Assembly: GCA_963770275.1 (NCBI GenBank)
Contig: CAVYPD010000026.1
Location: 1 to 64,000 of the forward strand
Source: Roseiarcus sp963770275
GTDB taxonomy: Bacteria > Pseudomonadota > Alphaproteobacteria > Rhizobiales > Beijerinckiaceae
Direction: 5' to 3'
DNA: 64,000 nt
The notes under the pieces were generated by a model that saw only the letters and a program-made list of their open reading frames with translations, was not told where the DNA came from and did no database searches. Of this stretch, positions 37,504 to 46,220 are shown one piece after another. Position 1 is the stretch's first letter; every line of letters starts with the position of its first letter. Both the position numbers and the translations under genes were made by a program.

Positions 37504-38568
37504 ATGTCTTTGACTGATAGGGAGCTCATGTCGGACGCGGTTGTTCACACGGTGCGCTTGGAGCCTGTCGGCCTCGAGATGGAGGTCGAGGAGGGCGAGA
37601 CCGTGCTCAATGCGGCGTTTCGTCAAGGCATCGCGTTAATGCACGGCTGCAAGGAGGGGCAGTGCGGCTCGTGCAAGTCGAGGCTCATCAGCGGCGATAT
37701 TGAACTGCTCAAATATTCCACGTTCGCTCTACCCGACTACGAAAGAGAGACCGACCACATCCTTCTTTGCAAGACGCATGCTTACAGCGACCTTGAGGTG
37801 GAGCTGCTTAATTTCGACGAAGACCTTTTGGCTCGCGCGATCGCGGTGAAGGAATTTGACGCGCGTCTAACCAAGGTCACGGCGCTGACCCACGATATTC
37901 GCGTCTTGGAGGTCGATCTCGACAAGCCCCTGAAATTCTGGGCGGGACAGTACGTTGACCTGACGATCGTCGGAGCCGGCGTCACCCGCGCCTTCTCAAT
38001 GGCCAATGCTCCGGCCGAGGGAACGCATCTTTCTTTCATCATCAAAAAGTACGCCGCCGGGGCGTTTTCGGCGCAGCTCGATGGGGCTTTGCAACCTGGC
38101 GCTCTACTCAAGGCCAAGGGGCCTTATGGAACGTGTTTTCGGCGCGATGCGCGCGCGGGCCCGATGCTGCTGATCGGAGGCGGCTCAGGGATGTCGCCGC
38201 TCTGGTCGATCCTGTCCGATCATGTCGAGAGCGGCGAGCAGCGGCCGATTCGTTTCTTCTACGGCGCGCGGACGCGGGCCGATTTGTTCATGCTCGACGA
38301 AATCGCCGCCGTTGGGGCGAGGTTGCCAGACTTCAGATTCATTCCGGCCTTGTCCGACGCCACAGCGCAGGACGAGTGGAGTGGCGAGGTTGGTTTCGTC
38401 CATGAGGTGGTTCAACGCCATCTACGCGCCGACGCGTTGAGCGGAGTTATCGACGCCTACGCCTGCGGACCCCCGCCAATGATCGACGCTGTTTTGCCCG
38501 TTCTCCAGATGAACGCCATCGATCTTGATCACATCTATTTTGACCGGTTCACTCCAGCCGTGCGGTAA
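37504..38568 (+). CDS. prmB: Monooxygenase reductase component ([2Fe-2S]/FAD/NADH)
   Basis: 354 residues, intact. The N-terminal plant-type ferredoxin domain has Cys in HGCKEGQCGSCKSRL and LLCKTHAYSD. The FAD domain follows (FWAGQYVDLTI, then RAFSMANAP with the flavin-binding Arg-x-Tyr/Phe-Ser), then the NAD domain (LLIGGGSGMSPLWSIL and DAYACGPPPMIDAV). It passes electrons from NADH to the diiron centre. Second position after alpha is the gene order of group 5/6 enzymes. An alternative start is Met at MSDAVVHTV, nine residues later. Confidence 0.92.
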   Translation: MSLTDRELMSDAVVHTVRLEPVGLEMEVEEGETVLNAAFRQGIALMHGCKEGQCGSCKSRLISGDIELLKYSTFALPDYERETDHILLCKTHAYSDLEVELLNFDEDLLARAIAVKEFDARLTKVTALTHDIRVLEVDLDKPLKFWAGQYVDLTIVGAGVTRAFSMANAPAEGTHLSFIIKKYAAGAFSAQLDGALQPGALLKAKGPYGTCFRRDARAGPMLLIGGGSGMSPLWSILSDHVESGEQRPIRFFYGARTRADLFMLDEIAAVGARLPDFRFIPALSDATAQDEWSGEVGFVHEVVQRHLRADALSGVIDAYACGPPPMIDAVLPVLQMNAIDLDHIYFDRFTPAVR

Positions 38569-38629
38569 CTGCGGCGCGGCTAAAAGCGCAAACCAGAAGT
38601 CGAAAACTAACAATCTAAAGGAGGAAGCG

Positions 38630-39703
38630 ATGAACGCAGCAGTACAACAGTCGACCCCGGTCAAGTCCGGCGCCGCCGGCGCGGCCACGTTTCCTGGTTC
38701 GGACAGCCGAAAGTACAATTATTTCGAGCCCAAGGGCCGCAAGGCCACCCACTACGAAGATATGACCGTGGACGTCCAACCCGATCCGGAGCGATACCTT
38801 CTCCAGGATTGGATCATCTCATTCCCGGACGGCACCCCGACCTATTCCAAGTCCTGGACGAAGGCGCAAAGTTCGAACTGGCATCAGTTCCGTTCCATCG
38901 ATCAAGAATGGGAGCGCACCCACTATCAACGGCAATCGACGATCTGCGGCATGGTCCAGGGCGTCATCGAGAACGCGCGTAAATCCGGCGGATCAAAACG
39001 CATTGACAAGACCTGGGTCAAGGTCCTCCAAGACCATCTTGGCGCCTGGAAGCATGCGGAATTTGGCCTGGGCACATCGATGATGCAAGCTCAGCGATAT
39101 GGCTACACGCAGATGATCAATACCGCCATTCTCACCAATTCCTCCTACAAGCTCCGCTTCGCCCAGGACCTCACCCTCTACCTCGCCGAGATTGGCCTCG
39201 ACCTGGAGGGTTTCGACGAGAGCGCGGGTAAGAAACATTGGCTCGAGGATCCCGTCTGGCAGGGAACGCGCAAGGCGATCGAGGCGATCATGGGCGCAAG
39301 CGATTATCTCGAGCAATATCTCGCCACCAATCTCGTTTTTGAGCCTTTGGTTGGCGAGTTGTTCCGCAGCGGGTTTATCATGCAGGCGGCAGCCTCGCAG
39401 GGCGACTTCGCCACGCCGACCGTCGTCTCAGCCGCGGAGGCCGACTACGAGCGTAATCTCGCTAATACGGTTGAGCTCATTCACATGCTGACGCATGACA
39501 AGGAACATGGGGCCCATAACAAGGGCTTGTTCAATGGCTGGATGACGCACCACGCCGCACTGGCTCATGAAGCCGCCAGCAACCTGCAGCCGATCTGGTC
39601 GCAGCCGAGAGTCAAAGTTTCGAGCTTCGCGGAAGCCCAGGCCGCGGCGATGAACAGGATCGAAGCAATCTGCAAGGAAGTTGATCTGAGGGCCCCTGTG
39701 TAA
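38630..39703 (+). CDS. prmC: Soluble diiron monooxygenase hydroxylase beta subunit
   Basis: 357 residues, intact, start MNAAVQQSTPVKSG behind a strong AAAGGAGGAAG site. Ferritin-like fold of the non-catalytic subunit: RKYNYFEPKGRKATHYEDMT near the start is the family signature. WERTHYQRQSTICGMVQGVI and HAEFGLGTSMMQAQRYGYTQ follow. The metal ligands of the alpha subunit are absent, as usual. It forms the alpha-beta hydroxylase core with the alpha subunit. Confidence 0.92.
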   Translation: MNAAVQQSTPVKSGAAGAATFPGSDSRKYNYFEPKGRKATHYEDMTVDVQPDPERYLLQDWIISFPDGTPTYSKSWTKAQSSNWHQFRSIDQEWERTHYQRQSTICGMVQGVIENARKSGGSKRIDKTWVKVLQDHLGAWKHAEFGLGTSMMQAQRYGYTQMINTAILTNSSYKLRFAQDLTLYLAEIGLDLEGFDESAGKKHWLEDPVWQGTRKAIEAIMGASDYLEQYLATNLVFEPLVGELFRSGFIMQAAASQGDFATPTVVSAAEADYERNLANTVELIHMLTHDKEHGAHNKGLFNGWMTHHAALAHEAASNLQPIWSQPRVKVSSFAEAQAAAMNRIEAICKEVDLRAPV

Positions 39704-39757
39704 ACGACCCGGAAGCTCACTCGAGCGCGAGTCGCATCACCAGTTTAGGAGACGGAA

Positions 39758-40117
39758 ATGGCTGTACAGCACGCGAATATCTTCAAGGCGATGAAGGACA
39801 TTCGATTCGAGGACACAATTTCCCACCAATGCGGGATAACGATGAACGATAGCGTCGAGGCCCGCGCCATCGCCGAGGTCATGGAGAAGAAACCAAACGT
39901 CACCGTCACCTATCAGCCAGCGTTAATCCGGATCGATGGCAACCCCAAGCTCGAGTTCAAGATGGACGAAATCGGCGAGGCGCTGGGTCGACCAATGACT
40001 GCGCATCTGTTCGAAATCTCGACATCGACTCACTACGGCCGCATGGTGATGGTCGACGACAACACGGTCGTTTGTTTCGGCAATATGGATGACGCTCTGG
40101 CCTATATCGAACACTAG
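39758..40117 (+). CDS. prmD: Monooxygenase coupling (effector) protein, MmoB/DmpM family
   Basis: 119 residues, intact. Cofactor-free regulator that docks on the hydroxylase and times oxygen activation. Family features: FEDTISHQCGITMNDSVEAR, EVMEKKPNVTVTYQPALIRI and LEFKMDEIGEALGRPMTAHL. The last segment matches the E-x-I-x-x-x-x-G region of MmoB/DmpM proteins. Ribosome site AGGAGA at good distance. Completes the alpha-reductase-beta-coupling order. Confidence 0.9.
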   Translation: MAVQHANIFKAMKDIRFEDTISHQCGITMNDSVEARAIAEVMEKKPNVTVTYQPALIRIDGNPKLEFKMDEIGEALGRPMTAHLFEISTSTHYGRMVMVDDNTVVCFGNMDDALAYIEH

Positions 40118-40126
40118 TCGCTGAAA

Positions 40127-40144
40127 GCCGGCCCTAGCGCCGGC
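40127..40144. terminator. Stem-loop after the coupling protein gene
   Basis: GCCGGC (40127-40132) and GCCGGC (40139-40144) pair around a 6-base loop just after the stop. No U-run; probably a processing or stability hairpin that separates the structural genes from the accessory genes. Confidence 0.4.
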
Positions 40145-40225
40145 CCCTTCCAACGGAGGTCGGCCGAAAGCTCCGGCCTTCGATGATCAAGAATCGCCCG
40201 CATGACGGGGTAGGGAGATATCGCC

Positions 40226-41269
40226 ATGTACAGGACTGCGAACGGTGAAGAGATATTCGTCATCGATGGGCATACACATTTTTGGGACGGCAGCCCCGCC
40301 AACCAGAAGAATGTTCACGGCAAACAGTTCATTGAATGCTTTTACGCCTATCATTCCAATTTGAGCCCACCGTCCGAGAAATGGACGCTGGACAAATTCT
40401 CGAAATACGACGCTAAGACGATGCACGACGACTTGTTCGTGCATGGTTACGACGACATGGCGATCTTGCAGCCGACCTACCTTGGCGACTTCTACAAGAA
40501 CGGATTCAACACGACTGAACGCAACGCGGCGATGAAGAAAAGCCATCCCGATCGTTTCATTCTCAACAGCGCCTTTGATCCACGCGACGGCGCCAAGGGT
40601 CTCGAGGCGCTGCACGAGAATAGCGAGAAGTACCGTGTCAAGGGAGTCAAGCTCTACACCGCCGAATGGAAGGGCGACTCCAAGGGCTACAAGCTGACCG
40701 ACAAGGACTCCTACAAGTTCCTTGAGGCCGCGCAAAAGCTCGGCATAAAAAACATCCACGTTCACAAGGGTCCGACGATTCTTCCCCTAAACCGCGACGC
40801 GTTCGATGTTGCGGATATCGACGACGTCGCCACATCGTTCCAGGATCTGAACTTCATCGTTGAGCATTGCGGCCTACCGCGTCTTGACGATTTCTGCTGG
40901 ATCGCCACGCAGGAGACCAACGTTTACGGCGGCCTCGCTGTGGCGCTGCCCTTCATTCACACGCGTCCCGGTTATTTCGGCCACATTATCTCCGAACTCT
41001 TGTTCTGGCTTGGACCGGACAAGCTTCTGTACGGCAGCGACTATGGCATCTGGACGCCGAAATGGCTGATCGACAAATTCATGGCCTTCGAAATTCCCGA
41101 GGAGGAGACGAAGGAGACCGGGTCGGTTCTGACGTTCGAGACGAAGAAGAAGATCCTGGGTCTCAATGCGGCTCGGCTCTACGACATCGACATTGCGGCG
41201 CAGAAGAAGAAGATCGAGGCGGGCGGCGGATACGCGCATCTCGCCGAATCCGTCCACGCTCCCGAGTGA
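40226..41269 (+). CDS. Amidohydrolase family 2 protein of the monooxygenase cluster
   Basis: 347 residues, intact. The metal site starts with VIDGHTHFWDG (His-x-His, residue about 15). Later family residues are VHKGPTI, IVEHCGLPR and YGSDYGIWTP with the catalytic Asp. This amidohydrolase-2 type contains decarboxylases and hydrolases of aromatic acids. In propane-monooxygenase-type clusters of actinobacteria and proteobacteria a gene of this kind is repeatedly found after the coupling protein, but its reaction is not established. It may help metal loading or folding rather than catalysis in the pathway. Confidence 0.85.
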   Translation: MYRTANGEEIFVIDGHTHFWDGSPANQKNVHGKQFIECFYAYHSNLSPPSEKWTLDKFSKYDAKTMHDDLFVHGYDDMAILQPTYLGDFYKNGFNTTERNAAMKKSHPDRFILNSAFDPRDGAKGLEALHENSEKYRVKGVKLYTAEWKGDSKGYKLTDKDSYKFLEAAQKLGIKNIHVHKGPTILPLNRDAFDVADIDDVATSFQDLNFIVEHCGLPRLDDFCWIATQETNVYGGLAVALPFIHTRPGYFGHIISELLFWLGPDKLLYGSDYGIWTPKWLIDKFMAFEIPEEETKETGSVLTFETKKKILGLNAARLYDIDIAAQKKKIEAGGGYAHLAESVHAPE

Positions 41270-41274
41270 ACAGC

Positions 41275-42051
41275 ATGCGGGAGTCGATCAACGCCGACCG
41301 CAAAGCCGAGGTCTGGCGGCGGTTGGAGACAGTGACCGATCCGGAGCTCGACGAGCCGGTCACTGCGCTCGAATTCGTCACCCGGGCCGATGTGGACGCT
41401 GACAATTGCGTCCACATCGAATTCCGCCTGCCGACATATTGGTGCGCCGCAAACTTCTCGTTCCTGATGGCCGACGACATGCGCAACGCGGTCAAGGAGC
41501 TGCCGTGGGTCGCCGACGTAAGCGTTGTGCTCGGCGAGCATATGTACGCCGACACAGATCAATGCCGGGCTCGCGCGTGGACTGAGTTTCCAGGAAACGT
41601 TCGGGGCGGAGGCGGACGGCGATCTTGATGAGTTGCGACGGACTTTCCTGCTGAAGGCCTTCCAGCGTCGCCAGGCGGCGCTGCTCGCGCATCTCATCGA
41701 AGCGGGGCGTGACGCCGCGGGGTTGGTCGAGATGACGCTCGACGAGCTCGTTGACTGGGGGTGGACGAGGAGGGCGCGCCGATTGCGGGCGCGCTATCTT
41801 GAACGGCGCGGCAACCGTGTCCGATCCGCTCGTCCGCGTCGCTGAGCGTTTGTCGATACGGACGGCGACCCGCTGCAGGCCGAGACGTTATCGACCTATG
41901 TTCGCAAGCTGCGGCGTGTCGACGTCAATGCTGAATTCAACAGCGCCCTTTGCCGCGGCCTGTTGCACGCCCGCTTTGATATGGAGACGCCGCTATCGAC
42001 AAAGAGCGGCCGACGTTCGAGCCGTCCCGGGTTTCTGCGCAAGACATGTAA
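41275..42051 (+). CDS. DUF59/MIP18-like iron-sulfur assembly family protein, frame-broken
   Basis: The first part, WRRLETVTDPELDEPVTALE and YWCAANFSFLMADDMRNAV, is a DUF59-type domain as in iron-sulfur carrier/assembly factors, including a Cys in TYWCAANF. A frame change near 41555 leads into LSFQETFGAEADGDLDELRR and HLIEAGRDAAGLVEMTLDEL. Further changes near 41770 and 41980 are needed to reach the likely end SRVSAQDM at 42051. Total about 255 residues. It starts 3 bases after the amidohydrolase stop and ends 18 before groEL. It belongs to the accessory set of group 5/6 monooxygenases and may insert iron into the hydroxylase (inference). Confidence 0.72.
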
Positions 42052-42069
42052 CTTCACGAGGAAGCGACG

Positions 42070-43707
42070 ATGCCGAAGATCATGCTGCACGATGCGGAGG
42101 CCAGAGAGGCCTTAGGTCGCGGCGTCGCCAAGCTTACCAAGGCCGTCGGCGGCACGCTCGGTCCGAGGGGCATGAACGCGGTCATGGACCGCCCGATCGG
42201 CACCCCGCTCGTGTCTCGCGACGGCGTCAGCATCGCGAGCGAGATCGAGCTCGAATGCCCGTTCGAGAACATGGGGGCTCAGGTTGTTCGCGAGGTCTCC
42301 AAGCAGACCAATGAAGTCGCCGGCGACGGAACCACCACCGCGACCGTGCTCGCCAATTTCCTGGTGCAGAACGGCCTTGCTTTGCTTGCCGAGGGCGCCA
42401 ATCCCGTCGAATTGGTCGAGGGACTTGAATTGGCGGTCGACGAGACCATCGAGGCGCTCAAGCGCTCGGCCAAGAGCCTCGATGGCGTAAAGGGTCTGCG
42501 CGCCATCGCCAGCATTGCGGCCAACGACGCCAAGCTCGGCGAGATCGTCGCGGAAGCCTTCGAGCGCGCCGGCAACCACGGCATCGTCGCGGTCGAATTC
42601 GGCGCGACCGTGGAGACCACGCTGGAAGTGATCGAAGGCATGGCTTTCGAGCGAGGCTATCTTTCGCATCACATGGTGACGGACGTCGAGCGGATGCAGG
42701 TCGTTCTCGACAACCCCTACATCCTGATGACGGATCAGAAAATACAGTCGATCGACGAACTGAGCGGCGTGTTCTCCCTCATCGAAAAGAGCCGTCGGCC
42801 GTTGCTGATCATTGCGGAGGAAGTGGCGCCTCCGGTGATCATGATGCTGTTGTCGCGGCGGGAGAAAGATAACTTCAAGGTCGCCGCCATTCATCCGCCG
42901 GAATACGGCCATTGGCGCAAGGCAATGCTGGACGACATCGCCGTCACGACGGGCGGCAAGGTGATATCGCGGGATCTTGGCGGCGCGGTCGAGCGGGCGC
43001 GATTGGAAGATCTCGGCTCGGCGCGTCAGGTGCGGATCTCGTCGACGAAGACGTTGATCACGGCGGGCAGTGGGAGACCGAAGGAGATTCAGGCCCGGCG
43101 CGACCAGGTGTCGCGTCAGTTCGACGCGGCGCCGGAAAATGTCGAGCGCGACAAGTTCCAGGAGCGTCTCGCAAAGCTGTCCGGCGGCACGGCGATGATC
43201 CTGGCGGGCGGCGCGACACCGGTCGAGCAGAAGCGCAAAGCGCAATTGATCGAAGATTCGATCAATGCAACGCGCGCCGCAATCGAAGAGGGCATTGTGC
43301 CGGGCGGCGGCGTCGCCCTGATGCGCGTCGCGCCGGAACTCGACGGTCTGATCAAGAAGCTGAAGGGCGCCGCCAAGCAGGGGGCCACACTGGTGCAGCG
43401 TTCGCTGAGCCACCCGTTCGCCTGCATCGTCGCCAATAGCGGCCGCGATAGCGCAGCCGCCGTCGCCAAGGTTGCGAAAGCCACCAACGGCCACGGCTTT
43501 GACGCGCGCAGCGGAGAGACCGTCGACATGGTCAAAGCCGGCATCATCGACCCGGTGAAGGTCAGCTATTGCGCTGTCCGCAACGCTGGATCGGTCGCCG
43601 CCTTGATCCTGACGACGCAAACGCTGATCGCCAAGAAGCCGGATGACTACGACATCACCGCCGGTCCGGCGCGCGGCGGGGGCGCGGAACTGCTCGGACG
43701 CCCTTGA
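42070..43707 (+). CDS. GroEL-like chaperonin dedicated to the monooxygenase
   Basis: 545 residues, intact, ribosome site GAGGAAG. Chaperonin hallmarks: TLGPRGMNAVMD, the ATPase motif AGDGTTTATVLANFLVQNG (catalytic Asp in GDGTTT), GGTAMILAGGATPVEQ and EEGIVPGGGVALMRV. The C-terminus ends ITAGPARGGGAELLGRP and lacks the Gly-Gly-Met tail of housekeeping GroEL; no groES is next to it. The sequence is divergent from canonical GroEL (for example RPIGTPLVSRDGVSIASEI). Such chaperonins (MimG/MmoG type) are needed for folding the hydroxylase alpha subunit in studied systems. Confidence 0.88.
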   Translation: MPKIMLHDAEAREALGRGVAKLTKAVGGTLGPRGMNAVMDRPIGTPLVSRDGVSIASEIELECPFENMGAQVVREVSKQTNEVAGDGTTTATVLANFLVQNGLALLAEGANPVELVEGLELAVDETIEALKRSAKSLDGVKGLRAIASIAANDAKLGEIVAEAFERAGNHGIVAVEFGATVETTLEVIEGMAFERGYLSHHMVTDVERMQVVLDNPYILMTDQKIQSIDELSGVFSLIEKSRRPLLIIAEEVAPPVIMMLLSRREKDNFKVAAIHPPEYGHWRKAMLDDIAVTTGGKVISRDLGGAVERARLEDLGSARQVRISSTKTLITAGSGRPKEIQARRDQVSRQFDAAPENVERDKFQERLAKLSGGTAMILAGGATPVEQKRKAQLIEDSINATRAAIEEGIVPGGGVALMRVAPELDGLIKKLKGAAKQGATLVQRSLSHPFACIVANSGRDSAAAVAKVAKATNGHGFDARSGETVDMVKAGIIDPVKVSYCAVRNAGSVAALILTTQTLIAKKPDDYDITAGPARGGGAELLGRP

Positions 43708-44009
43708 GGCCCGCCAGGCGACGGCGTGAGTTGTTTGGGTCGGGGATTTGGTTCAACCTCACGAAAAATGTTCGCTGGCGGATCCGGCCGCGGCGCCGCT
43801 ATGTGACGCGAGACAGTTCCGGAACGATGGTGGGGATTGGGCGCTGGCGTGCAGACGCCGACCGTGTGGCAAGATCGCAACCATGTGGGTGCCGACGCTC
43901 CCAGCCACAATCATCCTCTCCGGCGGCCTGTTTTATCTCTTGTCGTGAAGCGCGGTATTCTTGCGGCGATCGATGGGGAGCGCTCTCACCGCGCTAGCGG
44001 CGTCAGAGA
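43708..44009. other. Gap between groEL-like gene and BMP-type transporter operon
   Basis: Convergent region of about 300 bases. Short frames only; no clear intrinsic terminator with a U-run was seen. Confidence 0.4.
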
Positions 44010-45542
44010 TCAGTGACCGGCCATGTGGCGTCCGATGGTCGTGCGGTCGGCGCTGGCTGCGTCGGTGAGATAAGTGACTTTGCCGCCCGACATGACCGCG
44101 ATGCGGTCGGAGAGTTCCAGGATCTCGTCGAGGTCCTCCGACACCAGGAGAACGGCGGCGCCGCGGTTACGCTGCTCCATGATCTGCGCCCGAATGTCAG
44201 CGACCGAAGCGAAGTCGAGGCCGAAGCAAGGATTGGCGACGATGAGCACGTCCACGTCGCCGGACAGCTCGCGCGCGAGTATGGCGCGCTGCACATTGCC
44301 GCCCGAGAGATCGCGAATTGGCGTCTCGGTCGACGGCGTTTTGACATTGTAGCGGCTGATCAGGTCTCGGGCGGTGGCCCGCATCGGCTCGCGCGACAGC
44401 CAGAAGCCGAGACGCGTCATCGGCGCTTTGTCGAACTGGCGAAACGCCATGTTCTCGGCCACCGACATCGTGGGGACAGTGGCGTTCTTCAGCGGCTCCT
44501 CGGGCAGGCCGAAGACCTTGAAACGGTCGAAGTGGTCGCGTCTCGGCTCGAAGTCCTGGTCGCGGATGAGGACCTGGCCAAGCTTGATGGGACGCTGGCC
44601 GGAGAGCGCCTCCACAAGCTCGCTTTGGCCGTTGCCGGACACGCCCGCAATGCCGACGATCTCGCCGGCCTGGACCTTAAGATCGAGACCGGCGACGGCC
44701 TCCCGACCCTCGTCGTTCTCGGCGAAGAGCCCGGCGATCTCAAGCGTCACGCCGCTCTTAGGCGCAGTTGCGCGCGCTGCAGACGGGCGCACGACGGCGT
44801 CTCCGATCATCATCGCCGCCATCTCTCGCGTCGAGACGGCGCCGACCTTGCCGCCGCCGACCCTCGCGCCGCGTCTCAGCACCGTGAAGTCGTCGCAGAA
44901 CGCCTCGACCTCGCGAAACTTGTGGCTGATCATCATGACGGTGATTGTATTCGCGTGCGCCATGTCACGCAGCAGGCCGAGGATTTCGTCCGCCTCGCCA
45001 GGGGTCAACACCGAGGTCGGTTCGTCCAGGATCAGGAATCGCTGATCAAGATAAAGGAGCTTCAGGATTTCGAGCTTCTGTTTCTCGCCGGCCGCCATCG
45101 CCGAGACCGGCTTGTCGAGCGGCACGCGAAACGGCATCCGGTCAAGGAAACGCTTCGAGCGCCTTCATCTCCTTGCGCCATTCGATGACGGCCGGCGCGT
45201 CGGCCCGACTGACAACGAGATTCTCCGCCGCAGTCAGCGCGGGAACCAGCGTGAAGTGCTGGTACACCATGCCGATGCCGAGCGCCTGCGCGTCGCGCGG
45301 GTTGCGGACGGCGACCTCCTCGCCGTTGAGCAGAAGTTGCCCCCGGTCGGCCGTATAAAACCCCATGATGCACTTGACGAGCGTCGACTTGCCGGCGCCG
45401 TTCTCGCCGAGCAGCGCATGGAACGAACCCGCAGGGACCTTGATCGAAACGTCCTGCAAGCGCTTTGAGCGCGCCGAACGACTTCGACATGCCGGTCGTT
45501 TCGAGCGACGGCGCGCGGGAGGGATGGTGAGTCTTCGGTCAT
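44010..45542 (-). CDS. BMP-type ABC transporter ATP-binding protein (double ATPase), frame-broken
   Basis: About 510 residues with two ATPase halves, as in nucleoside/purine-type importers (YufO-like). Start MTEDSPSLP overlaps the biuret hydrolase stop (ATGA). First half: MSKSFGALKAL, Walker A LLGENGAGKSTLVK, VYQHFTLVPALTAAENLV, signature SAMAAGEKQKLEI, Walker B FLILDEPTSVLTP. Second half: degenerate P-loop GVSGNGQSELVEAL, LSGGNVQRAILARELS and LIVANPCFGLDFAS. Frame breaks near 45500, 45455 and 45150. Last gene of the minus-strand operon that starts at 50471. Confidence 0.83.
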
Positions 45543-46217
45543 GGCAGCGCTTCAACGAAGGCCTTCGAGGTGGCGACCGCGCCGAACACGCCGCCCTGCA
45601 TCTTGACCATCTTCAGCGCCGCCAGGTGATTGCCGTAGTCCGTCGCGGCGCAGCAATCCTCGAGCAAGCAGGCACTCAAAGCCGCGGTCGTTCGCCTCGC
45701 GCATCGTCGTGTGCACGCAGACGTCGGTGGTGATCCCGGTGAGGACGAGATTGTCGATGCCGCGCGTGCGCATCATGAGCTCGAGATCGGTCGCGCAGAA
45801 CGAGCCCTTGCCCGGCTTGTCGATGATCGGCTCTCCGGCCAACGGCTTCAATTCGTCGATGATATCCCAGCCCGGCTCGCCACGCACGAGGATGCGTCCG
45901 CAAGGGCCCTTGTCGCCGATGCCGGCGCCGATGCGCTGCGAGCGCCAGCGCTTGTTGTCGGGAAGGTCCGCGAGATCGGGGCGATGGCCCTCGCGGGTGT
46001 GGAAGATGTGGTAGCCCTTCGCCCGCGCCGCTTCGAGCAGCGCCTTGATCGGCTCGATCGGCGCCTGCGTCAGCGAGAGATCGTAGCCCATCGAGTCGAC
46101 ATAGCCGCCCTTGCCGCAGAAGTCGGTCTGCATGTCGATGACGATGATGGCGGTGTTGTCCGGCCGCCAGTCGCCGTTATAGGGCCACGGATAGGGGTCG
46201 GCTTCGAAAGTGGGCAT
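45539..46217 (-). CDS. biuH: Biuret amidohydrolase (isochorismatase-like cysteine hydrolase), one frame break
   Basis: About 225 residues. Near-identical in pattern to rhizobial biuret hydrolase, which converts biuret to allophanate and ammonia: ADPYPWPYNGDWRPDNTAII, VIDMQTDFCGKGGYVDSMGY, YHIFHTREGHRPDLADLP, and WRSQRIGAGIGDKGPCGRI. Catalytic triad Asp in DMQTDF, Lys in KPGKGSFCATDLE, Cys in GITTDVCVHTTMREAND. A one-base change near 45668 separates ECLL from LEDCCAATDYGNHLAALKMV and the end AFVEALP at 45539. Overlaps the transporter ATPase start by 4 bases and follows formamidase by 3. No allophanate hydrolase gene is in the window. Confidence 0.88.
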
Positions 46218-46220
46218 CGT

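Noticed and set aside
35742..40117. Soluble methane monooxygenase (mmoXYBZDC)
   Set aside because: There is one beta subunit, no gamma subunit, reductase directly after alpha, and a Cys-rich alpha C-terminus; this is the propane-monooxygenase arrangement.
42112..43620. Long minus-strand frame (502 residues) opposite groEL
   Set aside because: Shadow of the chaperonin gene; no domain and implausible composition.
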